NCBI GenBank assembly: GCA_027049035.1
Contig: JALTVI010000065.1
Span: 9,493-60,012 of the forward strand
Reading direction: 5' to 3'
From: Sulfurovum sp.
Lineage (GTDB): Bacteria; Campylobacterota; Campylobacteria; Campylobacterales; Sulfurovaceae
Length of the DNA stretch: 50,520 nucleotides
This document shows, one piece after another, positions 8,672-20,158 of this stretch. Below the pieces are notes generated by a model. It saw only the letters and a list, made by a program, of their open reading frames with translations. It was not told the origin of the DNA and did not search any database. The position numbers and the translations under genes were made by a program. Each line of letters opens with the position of its first letter. Positions within the stretch are counted from its first letter, which is position 1.

Positions 8672-9646
8672 TTATTTTTCGAGCTCAAATCCAAGCTCTT
8701 TGAATGTCTCGACAACCTCTGCATCAATCTTTCTCATATACTCGATACGCTTTGGATCTTTGAAGTCCAAACCGCTGATCCAGTTGTTGACAGTAGAGTA
8801 TCCGACATGCAGTTCATTCTTCCCTTTTGGAATGTAGAAGTATACCGAACATGGCGCGAACATTCCCGCTTCAGGCTTTCCTCTGTTGAAGATGGAGTTT
8901 GAGAATTCGAAGTGGCACAGCAGAGAAACCCAGTACGCGTCATACTTGTCGAAGTCAAGGTCCATATCGCCGTACTCGAACTTCAGGTCAATGAATCCTG
9001 CAATGATGAAGTTGTGCTGTGTGAACTTCCCGTCATGCTCCATAACGAAATCTTCGATGAACTCATCCATATCATCCGGTTTCTCAAACTTTTTGACCAG
9101 TTTTGTCAGTGTCTTCTTCTGAAGCGGATGCTGTCTTTCGAACACCACTGTCTTTTCAGGCTTCATTGTCTTCTTGACCACATCGTCAAGCCCGTTGACC
9201 ATTTTGGTGAACTCTGCACGTGTTGCTGCATCTTTCTCTCCGATGATGTCAAGCATCATTTCCGGTGCAAGGTGTCCGTAGTGCGTATAGTCGTCGTTCT
9301 TCTTGTCAAGGGTCTTATAAATCAGGAAGTTAAACGGCGTGAATGCCCCGAAATCAGGGTTTTTCAACAGAAGCGGTCTAATCGCTTTTTTATTGATGAT
9401 GTCATAGAAAGAGATAAACTCGACACCCTTCTCTTTGTACTTCTGATAATAGAAGTTTTCAATGTGCGTGTTCGCTTTCATGATGGCAAAACCGGCTTCA
9501 CCGATCTTGTTTTTCATCATGTCGTCAAACTGCTTTTCCACATTTCCTTTGTTTTCCCAGAACGTTGCCGTAATGGGCGCCGCGTACGTCGCTGTCAGAA
9601 TTCCTGCAGCCGCAAAAAAGGCTAACACTGCTTTACTGATTTTCAT
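8672..9646 (-). CDS. Exported DUF302-like protein
   Basis: This 324-aa protein has a clear signal peptide (KISKAVLAFFAAAGILTATYA, cleaved near residue 22). Two stretches resemble the DUF302 (TT1751-like) fold: a first half with FTPFNFLIYK and HYGHLAPEMMLDIIGEK, and a C-terminal segment with AGMFAPCSVYFYIPKGKNEL. A conserved SLLCH Cys-His precedes the latter. The function of this family is not established. The whole mature region is paralogous to the N-terminal half of the 724-aa protein at 21,917 (shared GHL.P..MLDI.G, DEFIE.F, SLCH and FAPC motifs). The start at 9646 is chosen because AAGGA is well spaced from it and not from the outer ATG at 9652. It is likely periplasmic and monocistronic. 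Confidence 0.75.
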   Translation of the reverse strand: MKISKAVLAFFAAAGILTATYAAPITATFWENKGNVEKQFDDMMKNKIGEAGFAIMKANTHIENFYYQKYKEKGVEFISFYDIINKKAIRPLLLKNPDFGAFTPFNFLIYKTLDKKNDDYTHYGHLAPEMMLDIIGEKDAATRAEFTKMVNGLDDVVKKTMKPEKTVVFERQHPLQKKTLTKLVKKFEKPDDMDEFIEDFVMEHDGKFTQHNFIIAGFIDLKFEYGDMDLDFDKYDAYWVSLLCHFEFSNSIFNRGKPEAGMFAPCSVYFYIPKGKNELHVGYSTVNNWISGLDFKDPKRIEYMRKIDAEVVETFKELGFELEK

Positions 9647-9746
9647 TTCCATCCTTTTAGAGTAAAATTTACATCAACTATTCTATCGTATCAATATTAA
9701 ACAAAGCTATAAAAGGCTTGAAGAAAATTGAATACACATTCAAGTG

Positions 9747-10640
9747 CTACCGGCGATAGTGCAACAGCTGTTTCGGATATCCTGCGGGGTGCTTTATGCT
9801 GCCTGAAGTATTTTTATGTCGATTGGCTTCCACCGTTTCGGCAATTTCGACAGCCGCCACCGCTCTGGCTATATCTATCAGTGCTTTGGCCTTCGCAAGT
9901 TCTACATTTTTCATCGCTGTAGAGATTTCAGCCCTTGCCGCAGCTTTTACTTCTGCCAGTGTGAGTCCGGCATTCTCATGTGCAATCTGCCTAAGCTCTT
10001 CGGTCTGCAGCGCCTTACAGAGCTCCACTTTCGAAACGGCTTTGGCAATCTCAACCATCGAAACCGCTTTGGCGATCCTGACTGCAGAACGGTTCTGAGC
10101 AACAGTTACTGCTGCAGCGGGATCAACAAAAGCTTTGGGCGTTTTCAAATCCGCCTGTTCCGCCTCTGCCGTCGCTTCGAGAATAGCTTTAGTTGCCTTT
10201 GCCTTGGTTATCTCTACATCTGATATCGCATCGGCAATCTTTTTCAGTGTTTCGGCACGCAAGAGACGCTGTTGTGCCTCGGGGAGTTTGGCATCCTCAG
10301 CATGTTCAAGTCTGTCAACAGCTTTTGCGATCTTCTCTTTGGCCCCAATTTTAGTCACCTCTACAACAGCGGTAGCCTCTGCAATCTTTGCAACAGACTC
10401 CGCATCGGCAATCTGCTTCTCTGCCTGCCGGTGTACATCCCTCTCATCATGCCGTGATCCACGAGCCGCTTCAATATCACGGGCGGTTGCTTCAAGTGTC
10501 CGCATCGCCTCTTCACGTGCCTGTTCTACCGCTTCAAGCGAACGCAGTATCTCTGCCTGTACAGCTTCACGTGAATCTTCCGTTCCCGCTGCGTATAGCG
10601 TACTTCCAATAACACCTGCTATCAATAGTGATTTGAGCAT
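9747..10640 (-). CDS. Exported alanine-rich helical repeat protein
   Basis: This 297-aa protein starts with a short signal peptide (MLKSLLIAGVIGSTLYAAG). The rest is almost wholly Ala/Glu/Lys/Val and reads as a long helix with loose repeats of about 11 residues around IAKAVSMVEIAKAVSKVE and VELAKAKALIDIARAVAAVE. The repeat register has small hydrophobics on one face and Lys/Glu on the other, so a coiled-coil or helical-bundle rod in the periplasm is likely. A single Cys lies in VELCKAL. The last 25 residues are non-repetitive and basic. No family is recognised. The ribosome binding site is AAAGGATAAGT. It resembles the hendecad protein at 20,765 in design but not in sequence. Confidence 0.7.
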   Translation of the reverse strand: MLKSLLIAGVIGSTLYAAGTEDSREAVQAEILRSLEAVEQAREEAMRTLEATARDIEAARGSRHDERDVHRQAEKQIADAESVAKIAEATAVVEVTKIGAKEKIAKAVDRLEHAEDAKLPEAQQRLLRAETLKKIADAISDVEITKAKATKAILEATAEAEQADLKTPKAFVDPAAAVTVAQNRSAVRIAKAVSMVEIAKAVSKVELCKALQTEELRQIAHENAGLTLAEVKAAARAEISTAMKNVELAKAKALIDIARAVAAVEIAETVEANRHKNTSGSIKHPAGYPKQLLHYRR

Positions 10641-10739
10641 ACTTATCCTTTTTTATCATATAGTATTATCTATCTATTTCAAAAAGTATAATATTTTTTA
10701 TCTATTGAACTGATTAAACGGGAGAGGAAGAGGCGCAGT

Positions 10740-14297
<3,558 letters not shown>

Positions 14298-14350
14298 TTG
14301 AGAACCTTTTTGAAAATCTTTTTCTAACAATCTTTGGTTTAATGTCAAAC

Positions 14351-14713
14351 TCAACTTGCATGACGATGCTCTAAGATGAGATCACCGATTTCCATATCAA
14401 GTTTAGCCATTTCGGTCAATAAAGAGTCGATCATAACCCGGGTAGACTCATCACTCGTCTTTTCAAATATCTTTTCAACCACGTCATAATTGTCATCCAG
14501 TGCAAACTGCAATGCTCTGAGTTTTTCTTCATTGAAGTTGAGATCATCCAAGATATCACGAAAACCGCTGACCATCATCAAAGCGATCTTTATAGCATCT
14601 TTTATTTCATCGAGAGAGGCTGCATCGTGTCTCTTTTCATACTCATTAAGAGGAAGCACTATAGTCTGTTGCATATACTCAGTATCCAATACCGGAATGT
14701 ACGGCACACTCAT
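14351..14713 (-). CDS. Small acidic hypothetical protein upstream of dnaE
   Basis: This 120-aa cytoplasmic protein is not recognised. It is acidic and predicted to be largely helical, with VLPLNEYEKRHDAASLDEIK, a middle segment ALMMVSGFRDILDDLNFNEE and a C-terminal helix ending LEHRHAS. The leading PYIPVLDTEYMQQTIVLPL is more hydrophobic and could be a beta strand. There is no signal peptide. The start is well supported by AGGAGA eight bases upstream and a TATAAT box about 30 bases upstream. It is transcribed towards dnaE with a 53-base gap, so it is probably the first gene of the dnaE transcript. Confidence 0.75.
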   Translation of the reverse strand: MSVPYIPVLDTEYMQQTIVLPLNEYEKRHDAASLDEIKDAIKIALMMVSGFRDILDDLNFNEEKLRALQFALDDNYDVVEKIFEKTSDESTRVMIDSLLTEMAKLDMEIGDLILEHRHAS

Positions 14714-14742
14714 TTTGTCTCCTCTTTTGATGGTTTCTTGCT

Positions 14743-14748
14743 ATTATA
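14743..14748 (-). promoter_or_regulatory. -10 element upstream of the 14,351 gene / dnaE
   Basis: TATGTTATAATAGC on the minus strand contains TATAAT 30 bases from the start codon. Immediately upstream, where a -35 would be, is GCGGCAGGTGGCAGACT, which reads as two imperfect GCAGGTG-type heptads like those of the array at 24,095. Confidence 0.65.
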
Positions 14749-14850
14749 ACATAAGTCTGCCACCTGCCGCTCAGACGCACAAAAAGCACATATTCTGTTG
14801 CATATGCTTCATACTAAAAGCTTTTTCGTAGGAAAAGCATACCGAAACTC

Positions 14851-14892
14851 TTCACTCTTCGTTCTTCACTATTCACTATTCACTATTCACTA
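14851..14892. repeat. Short heptamer array, TTCACTA type
   Basis: Six consecutive 7-mers are seen: TTCACTC, TTCGTTC, then four exact TTCACTA. Copy identity falls toward the left end. It lies in the AT-rich gap between the 14,351 gene and the nuclease gene. The period equals that of the three long arrays in this window, but the unit differs. Confidence 0.9.
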
Positions 14893-14983
14893 AAATATAG
14901 CAGAGGTTTTGTGAAAATGGGTTGAAAAATATATTCACTTCCAATTGAAATATTTTCTCATCAAACAAGCTCTTAAAAACATA

Positions 14984-15862
14984 TTATAAATTGTTTAAAT
15001 ATTCGCAAGCTGACAATATTTTAACTGCATCAAAAAAGTCATTCTCAAAGCGTAGTTCCAATAGACGATATACTTCTTTTGTATCAGATGTCGTGATGTC
15101 TATGAAAATAGTTCGAATTGATTTAGGCTGATCAATAACTGACCGCAGGTAGATCAAGGGATAATAAAGTTGCAATAGGGAAAAGTTGTCAAAATACCTA
15201 CTTCCAGTTTTTGCTTCAAATATAATAATCTCTTCCTTATTTTCAAGAACCAGATCTATTTCAAACTGAAATCCAGGATGGATAGTTTTATTACCTTTAG
15301 CTGTTTTAAACTGTAGAGGTTTAGTTATTTTTATCTTACCAAACTGCCCATATAGCAGACGTTTATATCTTTTGGTTTTTATTTCATGTTCAAAAACTGC
15401 CAACCTTGTATTATCAACAAAATGATTGATATAGCCTAAAGCAACCGCTTTATTCAGATAGGCATTTTCATTTCTTTGAAAATTTGCTCTAAGTGTAGCG
15501 GGAATATAGTTTTCTATGGGAGTAATATTAGAAGTATCCACTTTTTCAAATCTTATATTCGTTAAGTCAAAAAAAACTTCACCTTTATAAAAAAAGAATT
15601 CTGCAGGCCCTGCTCTTACAGGTATAATACTGTTTTTCCGAAAAAATTCTGGAATATCTTTTAAGTAGTAAACCGGGATCCATTGTCCCGGCTTCCCCTT
15701 ATCAAGGTCAGAAGCACTAAAGTTTGAATGTTTTTCGTTAAAAGGGTTGAATTGTGTTTTGTTTGGTAAAAAACTTTGTTCGGATACTAAAAATGCTTCG
15801 AATAATTCAGACTTTTTATCTTCAATAATATGCAGTACTTCCTGCCAATCTTTTTGTGCCAT
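14984..15862 (-). CDS. Orphan PD-(D/E)XK nuclease, type II restriction-like
   Basis: This 292-aa protein carries a convincing PD-(D/E)XK core at residues 201-220: Asp203 in QFEIDLVLENKEE and Glu216-x-Lys218 in IIIFEAKTGSRYF, each on a hydrophobic strand. A helix with SLLQLYYPLIYL follows. The N-terminal half (residues 57-105) has VYYLKDIPEFFRKNSIIPVR and EFFFYKGEVFFDL, as in type II restriction endonuclease-like proteins. Such enzymes cut DNA; the target cannot be read from sequence. No methyltransferase is in the window, so either the partner is elsewhere or the enzyme has another role. The gene is visibly AT-rich compared with dnaE and has a poor ribosome binding site, which suggests transfer. 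Confidence 0.7.
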   Translation of the reverse strand: MAQKDWQEVLHIIEDKKSELFEAFLVSEQSFLPNKTQFNPFNEKHSNFSASDLDKGKPGQWIPVYYLKDIPEFFRKNSIIPVRAGPAEFFFYKGEVFFDLTNIRFEKVDTSNITPIENYIPATLRANFQRNENAYLNKAVALGYINHFVDNTRLAVFEHEIKTKRYKRLLYGQFGKIKITKPLQFKTAKGNKTIHPGFQFEIDLVLENKEEIIIFEAKTGSRYFDNFSLLQLYYPLIYLRSVIDQPKSIRTIFIDITTSDTKEVYRLLELRFENDFFDAVKILSACEYLNNL

Positions 15863-16021
15863 TTTTATTTCTTAAATTTCTAGAGTTTATTTTGAGACTA
15901 CAGTATTATATCCTCTTTAAAATTCATTTATATACACTACTCTCCATAGAGATTAGTGTTGTTGAGGGTGTAGAATTAACTCTTGTTAACAAGATGCCAA
16001 CTCAAATATTATAAACAGTAT

Positions 16022-16249
16022 TTAAAGTTTATCCCCTTCAAGCGCTTCTCTCGCAGCTACTTTGTTTAACACATCCAATGCATGCTCTTTTGAACCTCTT
16101 TGGGCTCTCTCTTCAAGATATGAAACCGTCTTCATAGAAGCGATCTTCTCTGCCAGTGCATTGACAATAAATTGGTTCATAGAAACCTCTCCTTTGAGAG
16201 ACTCTATCTCTTTCTTGTAGTCATCGGGTATTCTTAGAGCAAAATTCAT
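16022..16249 (-). CDS. RHH antitoxin-like DNA-binding protein
   Basis: This 75-aa protein begins MNFALRIPDDYKKEIESLKG, followed by SMNQFIVNALAEKIA. This is the strand-helix-helix layout of ribbon-helix-helix (CopG/HicB-tail type) regulators, usually antitoxins. The C-terminal tail (YLEERAQRGSKEHALDVLNK) is of the kind that binds a toxin. No toxin gene follows: the next 160 bases hold no open frame and then comes the nuclease gene. The start at 16249 has AAGGAG eight bases upstream. The open frame extends 25 codons further, but with no family match. It is either an orphan antitoxin or the remains of a toxin-antitoxin pair. Confidence 0.65.
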   Translation of the reverse strand: MNFALRIPDDYKKEIESLKGEVSMNQFIVNALAEKIASMKTVSYLEERAQRGSKEHALDVLNKVAAREALEGDKL

Positions 16250-16333
16250 AATAAAACTCCTTGCTGTTGCAAAAGTATACAATATCAACTTAGAAAAAAT
16301 AAGACACATATCTTTGTATCCCAAAAGCTACAT

Positions 16334-17203
16334 TCACCCCACCCTCTCCAAAACCCGCATACTCTCCCTATCCATTTTCGAAAATGCAAACCACTTTTTA
16401 CCCAAATCCTTCAAACTCGCACCGATGTGATACACCTCCGTACCGTCAATGATGAGAAACCTGTCATGGGATTTTTTGAATGTCTGTAGCGTGATGTTGG
16501 TGTATTGTGTTTTGTATTTCTGGTAGTCAAGTTTGAGCTGTCTGCTGATGGTGTGGGTATAGATGGTCACTTCTATCTCAGGGACTTTGGCAAAGAGTGT
16601 CAAAGTCGTCTCGTTGATGTAGTTGTCGATCAGGACTATCGACTTCTTGGCACTTTTGATTAGCTCATTGACAAACACATATGCATCAAAAACTTGTCCA
16701 TCAAAGAAAATGCCCTGAGTTGGCTTGATTGATTTGTCCTCTATTGCTTTGAAAATTTTCTCAAAGTTTTGATCATGTAGAGACAATCTTTGCTCAATCC
16801 TCTCAAATCTTTCGAACATTGGCAAGTTTGATGCGATCATCCTTCTCATCGTTACAAAAGCTTCGATGATCTTGATACTCACTTCAATAGCTCGGTCACT
16901 TTTAAGCACGGCACTAAGCATTGATACACCCTGTTCAGTAAAGACATAAGGCAGAACTGTAGAGTGCTTAAGGGTTTTGTACCGGTCACATTTTGTGACC
17001 AGTTCATTTTTTTCATCTTCCAACAGCTGAAACCTAAAAGTGTCTGGAAATCTTTTGATGTTTCTCTTAACAGCCTGATTGAGCACTTTGGTCTCTACCT
17101 GATAGAGCTCTGCCAAGTCCCTATCAAGCATCACCTGCTTACCACGAATATTATAGATCCGGTTTTGTATACTTTGCTCACTTACAGTCAATTCATCCAT
17201 CAT
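16334..17203 (-). CDS. ORF6N-domain protein with PLD-like C-terminal domain
   Basis: This 289-aa protein begins with an ORF6N domain (residues about 10-95: IYNIRGKQVMLDRDLAELYQ, VKRNIKRFPDTFRFQL, YVFTEQGVSMLSAVL), a module found in phage and chromosomal DNA-binding proteins. A coiled linker with FERFERIEQRLSLHDQNFE follows. The C-terminal part (about 185-285) has SKKSIVLIDNYI-like and SHDRFLIIDGTEVYHIGASLKDLGKK-type motifs of a phospholipase D-like fold, with His-x-Arg rather than the full HKD. Function is unknown; a phage-defence or regulatory role is often suspected but not shown. Two ATGs are adjacent (17203, 17200) and either may be used. It sits in the AT-rich island, upstream of the RHH gene. 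Confidence 0.85.
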   Translation of the reverse strand: MMDELTVSEQSIQNRIYNIRGKQVMLDRDLAELYQVETKVLNQAVKRNIKRFPDTFRFQLLEDEKNELVTKCDRYKTLKHSTVLPYVFTEQGVSMLSAVLKSDRAIEVSIKIIEAFVTMRRMIASNLPMFERFERIEQRLSLHDQNFEKIFKAIEDKSIKPTQGIFFDGQVFDAYVFVNELIKSAKKSIVLIDNYINETTLTLFAKVPEIEVTIYTHTISRQLKLDYQKYKTQYTNITLQTFKKSHDRFLIIDGTEVYHIGASLKDLGKKWFAFSKMDRESMRVLERVG

Positions 17204-17381
17204 TATAGTCCTCGAAACTCATAAAACTACCATCAAATTTTATTACATTTTAACAAGCCAGAGCAAAATCATGACAAATTGTCATTTTTCCATCAAAATA
17301 GATTTATGTTATATGAAAACATAGACTTCAAAGTCTTCAGGAAGATCATCGATGCAGCATAAGATAGAAACGAGTTAAATT

Positions 17382-17702
17382 CTACTTCTCCATCCGCCAT
17401 ACCCATACCAGCAGTGCTGCACCGATGCCGATATTGACCCAGCTGACACCATCGGCGAACATCTTTTCAAGCTGTGCGTATAACATACGCTGCATTGCAA
17501 GCGGTTCGGTGATGCTGTGGGCATGTGCCCAGTTTATGAGTTCGGGCTGCCAGATATAGGTGATGAGTTCGGGAACAAAGAAAAAGAGAATAATACCAAC
17601 GACACCCCAGAGGGTGCGTTTGGGTTTGATAGAGTCGACTGCCTTTTTGAGTTTGGGGTCATTCTCCATTCTGTTATGAAGTTTTTGGAGTTTTTGCTTC
17701 AT
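17382..17702 (-). CDS. Small two-helix inner-membrane protein
   Basis: This 106-aa protein starts with a basic, helical cytoplasmic segment (KQKLQKLHNRMENDPKLKKA). A membrane helix (LWGVVGIILFFFVPELITYIW, about 31-51) and a second near the C-terminus (IGIGAALLVWVWRMEK, about 90-106) follow. The loop between them, about 38 residues, contains Trp and His residues. No family is recognised. It is on the same strand as the DJ-1 gene and 63 bases past its end, so it may be co-transcribed with the flavoprotein and DJ-1 genes. Confidence 0.7.
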   Translation of the reverse strand: MKQKLQKLHNRMENDPKLKKAVDSIKPKRTLWGVVGIILFFFVPELITYIWQPELINWAHAHSITEPLAMQRMLYAQLEKMFADGVSWVNIGIGAALLVWVWRMEK

Positions 17703-17765
17703 AGAGTTGATCTCTTTACAAAGAATTATGCGGGGCTGAAGCCTCCGATTCCAAAAAAGATAGCA

Positions 17766-18326
17766 CTAACAGTAAGAAAGAAGCATACCCTCTTTGATCT
17801 GCTGCGCAGTCTCTTCACCGACAAGTCTTTTGACAATCGCCAGTCCGAAGCAGACTGCGGTACCCGGCCCCTGTGAAGTGATGACATTTCCGTCTTCAAC
17901 TACCTTTTCATCGGCCACATAACCGGGGTGGTCGATCTCTTCTACTGCACCGGGATAGGCGGTATAGCGGTCGCCAAGCACGCCCGCTTTTTTCAGCGCA
18001 TAGGGTGCGGCACACATCGCACCGACAATCTTCTTCTCTTTGAACTCGCGAAGCAGCTCCTGAACGCGTGCATTCTCCGCCAGCGCATAGGTGCCTCCCC
18101 AGCCTCCGGGAAGCACTATCATATCAAAATCATCGACGATGACACTGTCGATGGAGGTATCCGCTTTGATAGTAATGCCGTTGGCACCGGTGATCAGATC
18201 ACCGTGCAGTTCATCTCCAATATATGCCAGACGTACATCGATGCCGCCGCGGCACATCACGTCTGTCAACGCCACCGCTTCAAGCTCCTCAAACCCTTTT
18301 GCCAATGGTAACAGTACACTTGCCAT
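17766..18326 (-). CDS. DJ-1/PfpI-family protein
   Basis: This 186-aa protein is a single DJ-1/PfpI domain. The nucleophile-elbow cysteine is Cys105 in VGAMCAAPYAL, and the acidic partner is Glu16 in GFEELEAV, matching the oxidation-sensing Cys/Glu pair of human DJ-1 and bacterial YajL. PGGWGG (73-78) and SQGPGTAVCFGL (about 151-162) are further family motifs. Roles proposed for the family include redox stress protection and repair of carbonyl-modified molecules; which applies here is not known. Its AAGGAGG ribosome binding site lies in the last codons of the upstream flavoprotein gene, with two bases between the genes, so the two are coupled. Confidence 0.93.
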   Translation of the reverse strand: MASVLLPLAKGFEELEAVALTDVMCRGGIDVRLAYIGDELHGDLITGANGITIKADTSIDSVIVDDFDMIVLPGGWGGTYALAENARVQELLREFKEKKIVGAMCAAPYALKKAGVLGDRYTAYPGAVEEIDHPGYVADEKVVEDGNVITSQGPGTAVCFGLAIVKRLVGEETAQQIKEGMLLSYC

Positions 18327-18328
18327 AA

Positions 18329-19282
18329 TTATGCCTCCTTGTTTAAGATATGGTTTACAATTCTATAACCGTGATTGAGTGCGATCGCGATGGAACCGCC
18401 GCTTTTAAACGCAATATCTCCGGAAATATACATGCCGGGCACTTCTGTTTCATAGTTCTCATCGAAAATCGGCTCTCCGTTTTCATCGAGTGTGATGCCG
18501 CAGGATTTTAAAAAGTCTTTGGGGGTTGTGCCGCCGATGGCGTAGATAACACGGTCAAAAAGTTCAGGACCGTCCGTAAAGTTGACCTTTACCTTGCCGT
18601 GTTCATTCTCCAGACTCTCAATATCCACGCCCAATTTGGTACGCACCGTCTCTTTGTTACAGTATTCTGCGATCATATTCCGGTTGGTCGGGTTGGGGCG
18701 GCTCAGGCTCTCCCGGCGATAGTTCAATGTCACATCATTGCTCTCACTGAGATCACACGCATATTCCACCGCACTGTCCCCGCCACCGACGACCAGTATC
18801 TTTTCACCACTGCCGCATTTGTCAAGATTGAAATTGATCTGTGATTTCAGTGAAGGCGGAATTTTGTAGGAGGGTTTGTTAGGCTTTCCCATGCGTCCAA
18901 TACTGACAATGACATGTTTTGCCAGGTCCGTTCCGCAGCCGCTATGGACATGAAAAACACCCTCTTTTTTCTCGATTTTTTCTACCGCGCAGTTGAAACG
19001 GGTATCGATTTTATCATCATCGAGCAGTGCATCGAAGTAGTCAAGTGTACTCTCTTTGGTACCGTCAGTGAAATCGATATTCCCTTCAAGCTCTACAGCC
19101 TGTCCCTGCCAATCTTTGTCAACACGCTTATTGTCTTTGTAAAACTGTCGGATGGTATGGGAATGGTTCTCTGTTTTCTCGATCATCAACACCTTGTCGA
19201 CGCCAAGCATTTTCGCCTCCACTGCAGCACCGATTCCACCGGGACCGCCTCCGACGATAATCAGGTCATACACCTTTTCCAT
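18329..19282 (-). CDS. FAD-dependent NAD(P) oxidoreductase (YpdA/TrxR-like)
   Basis: This 317-aa protein has the two dinucleotide-binding loops of the thioredoxin-reductase-like flavoprotein family: DLIIVGGGPGGIGAAVEA near the N-terminus for FAD and ILVVGGGDSAVEYACDL in the middle for NAD(P). The C-terminal FAD contact is PGMYISGDIAFKSGGSIAIA. The CxxC disulfide of true thioredoxin reductase is absent, so it is more like the YpdA-type or ferredoxin/flavodoxin reductase-like branch. The substrate is unknown. I start it at ATG 19282, with GGAG eight bases upstream; a GTG three codons earlier is less well placed. It is followed after two bases by the DJ-1 gene, which suggests a shared redox role. 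Confidence 0.85.
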   Translation of the reverse strand: MEKVYDLIIVGGGPGGIGAAVEAKMLGVDKVLMIEKTENHSHTIRQFYKDNKRVDKDWQGQAVELEGNIDFTDGTKESTLDYFDALLDDDKIDTRFNCAVEKIEKKEGVFHVHSGCGTDLAKHVIVSIGRMGKPNKPSYKIPPSLKSQINFNLDKCGSGEKILVVGGGDSAVEYACDLSESNDVTLNYRRESLSRPNPTNRNMIAEYCNKETVRTKLGVDIESLENEHGKVKVNFTDGPELFDRVIYAIGGTTPKDFLKSCGITLDENGEPIFDENYETEVPGMYISGDIAFKSGGSIAIALNHGYRIVNHILNKEA

Positions 19283-19362
19283 ACCATCCACTCCTTATGC
19301 TGTTTGCTGTAAAAATTCTATCACGCTTTTACAAACGAAGCACTAACAGGAAAAATTTCAAA

Positions 19363-20148
19363 TCAGTTGGGAATCCTCACCTTCGCATACATACCCGGGA
19401 AAATGTTAAGCCCTTTCTTGTCGAACGTCACACGCATTTTGATCTTGTGCGTCATCGGGTTGGCATCGGGGATGATGGCGTGAATCGTACCGATCGTTTT
19501 GTAATGCAGTGAAGGGATCTCTACAGGAATACGCATTCCCTCCTTGACCTTGCCGATGATGCTTTCGGAAATTGACACATCGATTTCAAGGTTTTCCGTA
19601 TCGACAATCACAATTGCCAGCATACCCGGCATAATCATATCGCCCACTTTAATGTTTTTCTGCACAACGACACCGTCTGAAGGCGCTTTCATCTTCAGGT
19701 AGTTGAATACCACTGCCATCTGCTTGACCTGTTCCGCCGCATGCTTGACCATAATCTTGGTCGACTCCATCATCGCTTTGACATTTTCTATCTGTGTCTC
19801 CATGTCATCCCAGTCAAAACCGTTCATACCGAAATTCTTTTTTGCACGCTCGCGCTTTTTGTTGAGTACATGGAGACGCTCTTTCCAGTACTCCAGCGCA
19901 AGCTGCGCCTGTTCAAGCATCAGGTTTGACTGTGTTTTGATAATATCGAACTCTGCCGATTCTATCTCATAGAGATCATCTTCACGTTTGACCTTGTCGC
20001 CAAGCTTGACATAAACCTTTTTGACATATCCCATGTAACGGCTTCCGATCATCTTCTGGCCATCCGAGATCACGGTACCGGTCAAAACAATATCTCCTCC
20101 CCACACCGTTGTCATGAGTAGAAAGGTTACAAATAGAAATTTTTTCAT
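19363..20148 (-). CDS. Orphan membrane fusion protein (RND-type adaptor)
   Basis: This 261-aa periplasmic adaptor has a signal peptide (MKKFLFVTFLLMTTVWG). A biotinyl-lipoyl-like half (SRYMGYVKKVYVKLGDKVK), a long coiled-coil hairpin (about 60-140) and the second lipoyl half (LKMKAPSDGVVVQKNIKVGD) follow. A beta-barrel domain ends TFDKKGLNIFPGMYAKVRI. It is paralogous along its length to the adaptor at 28,866 (shared SRYMGYVK, NPMTHK and PGMYAKV). No pump or outer-membrane factor is next to it. The gene upstream, ten bases away, is a c'-type cytochrome. A GTG two codons upstream is a possible alternative start. Confidence 0.88.
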   Translation of the reverse strand: MKKFLFVTFLLMTTVWGGDIVLTGTVISDGQKMIGSRYMGYVKKVYVKLGDKVKREDDLYEIESAEFDIIKTQSNLMLEQAQLALEYWKERLHVLNKKRERAKKNFGMNGFDWDDMETQIENVKAMMESTKIMVKHAAEQVKQMAVVFNYLKMKAPSDGVVVQKNIKVGDMIMPGMLAIVIVDTENLEIDVSISESIIGKVKEGMRIPVEIPSLHYKTIGTIHAIIPDANPMTHKIKMRVTFDKKGLNIFPGMYAKVRIPN

Positions 20149-20158
20149 TGACACCCGG

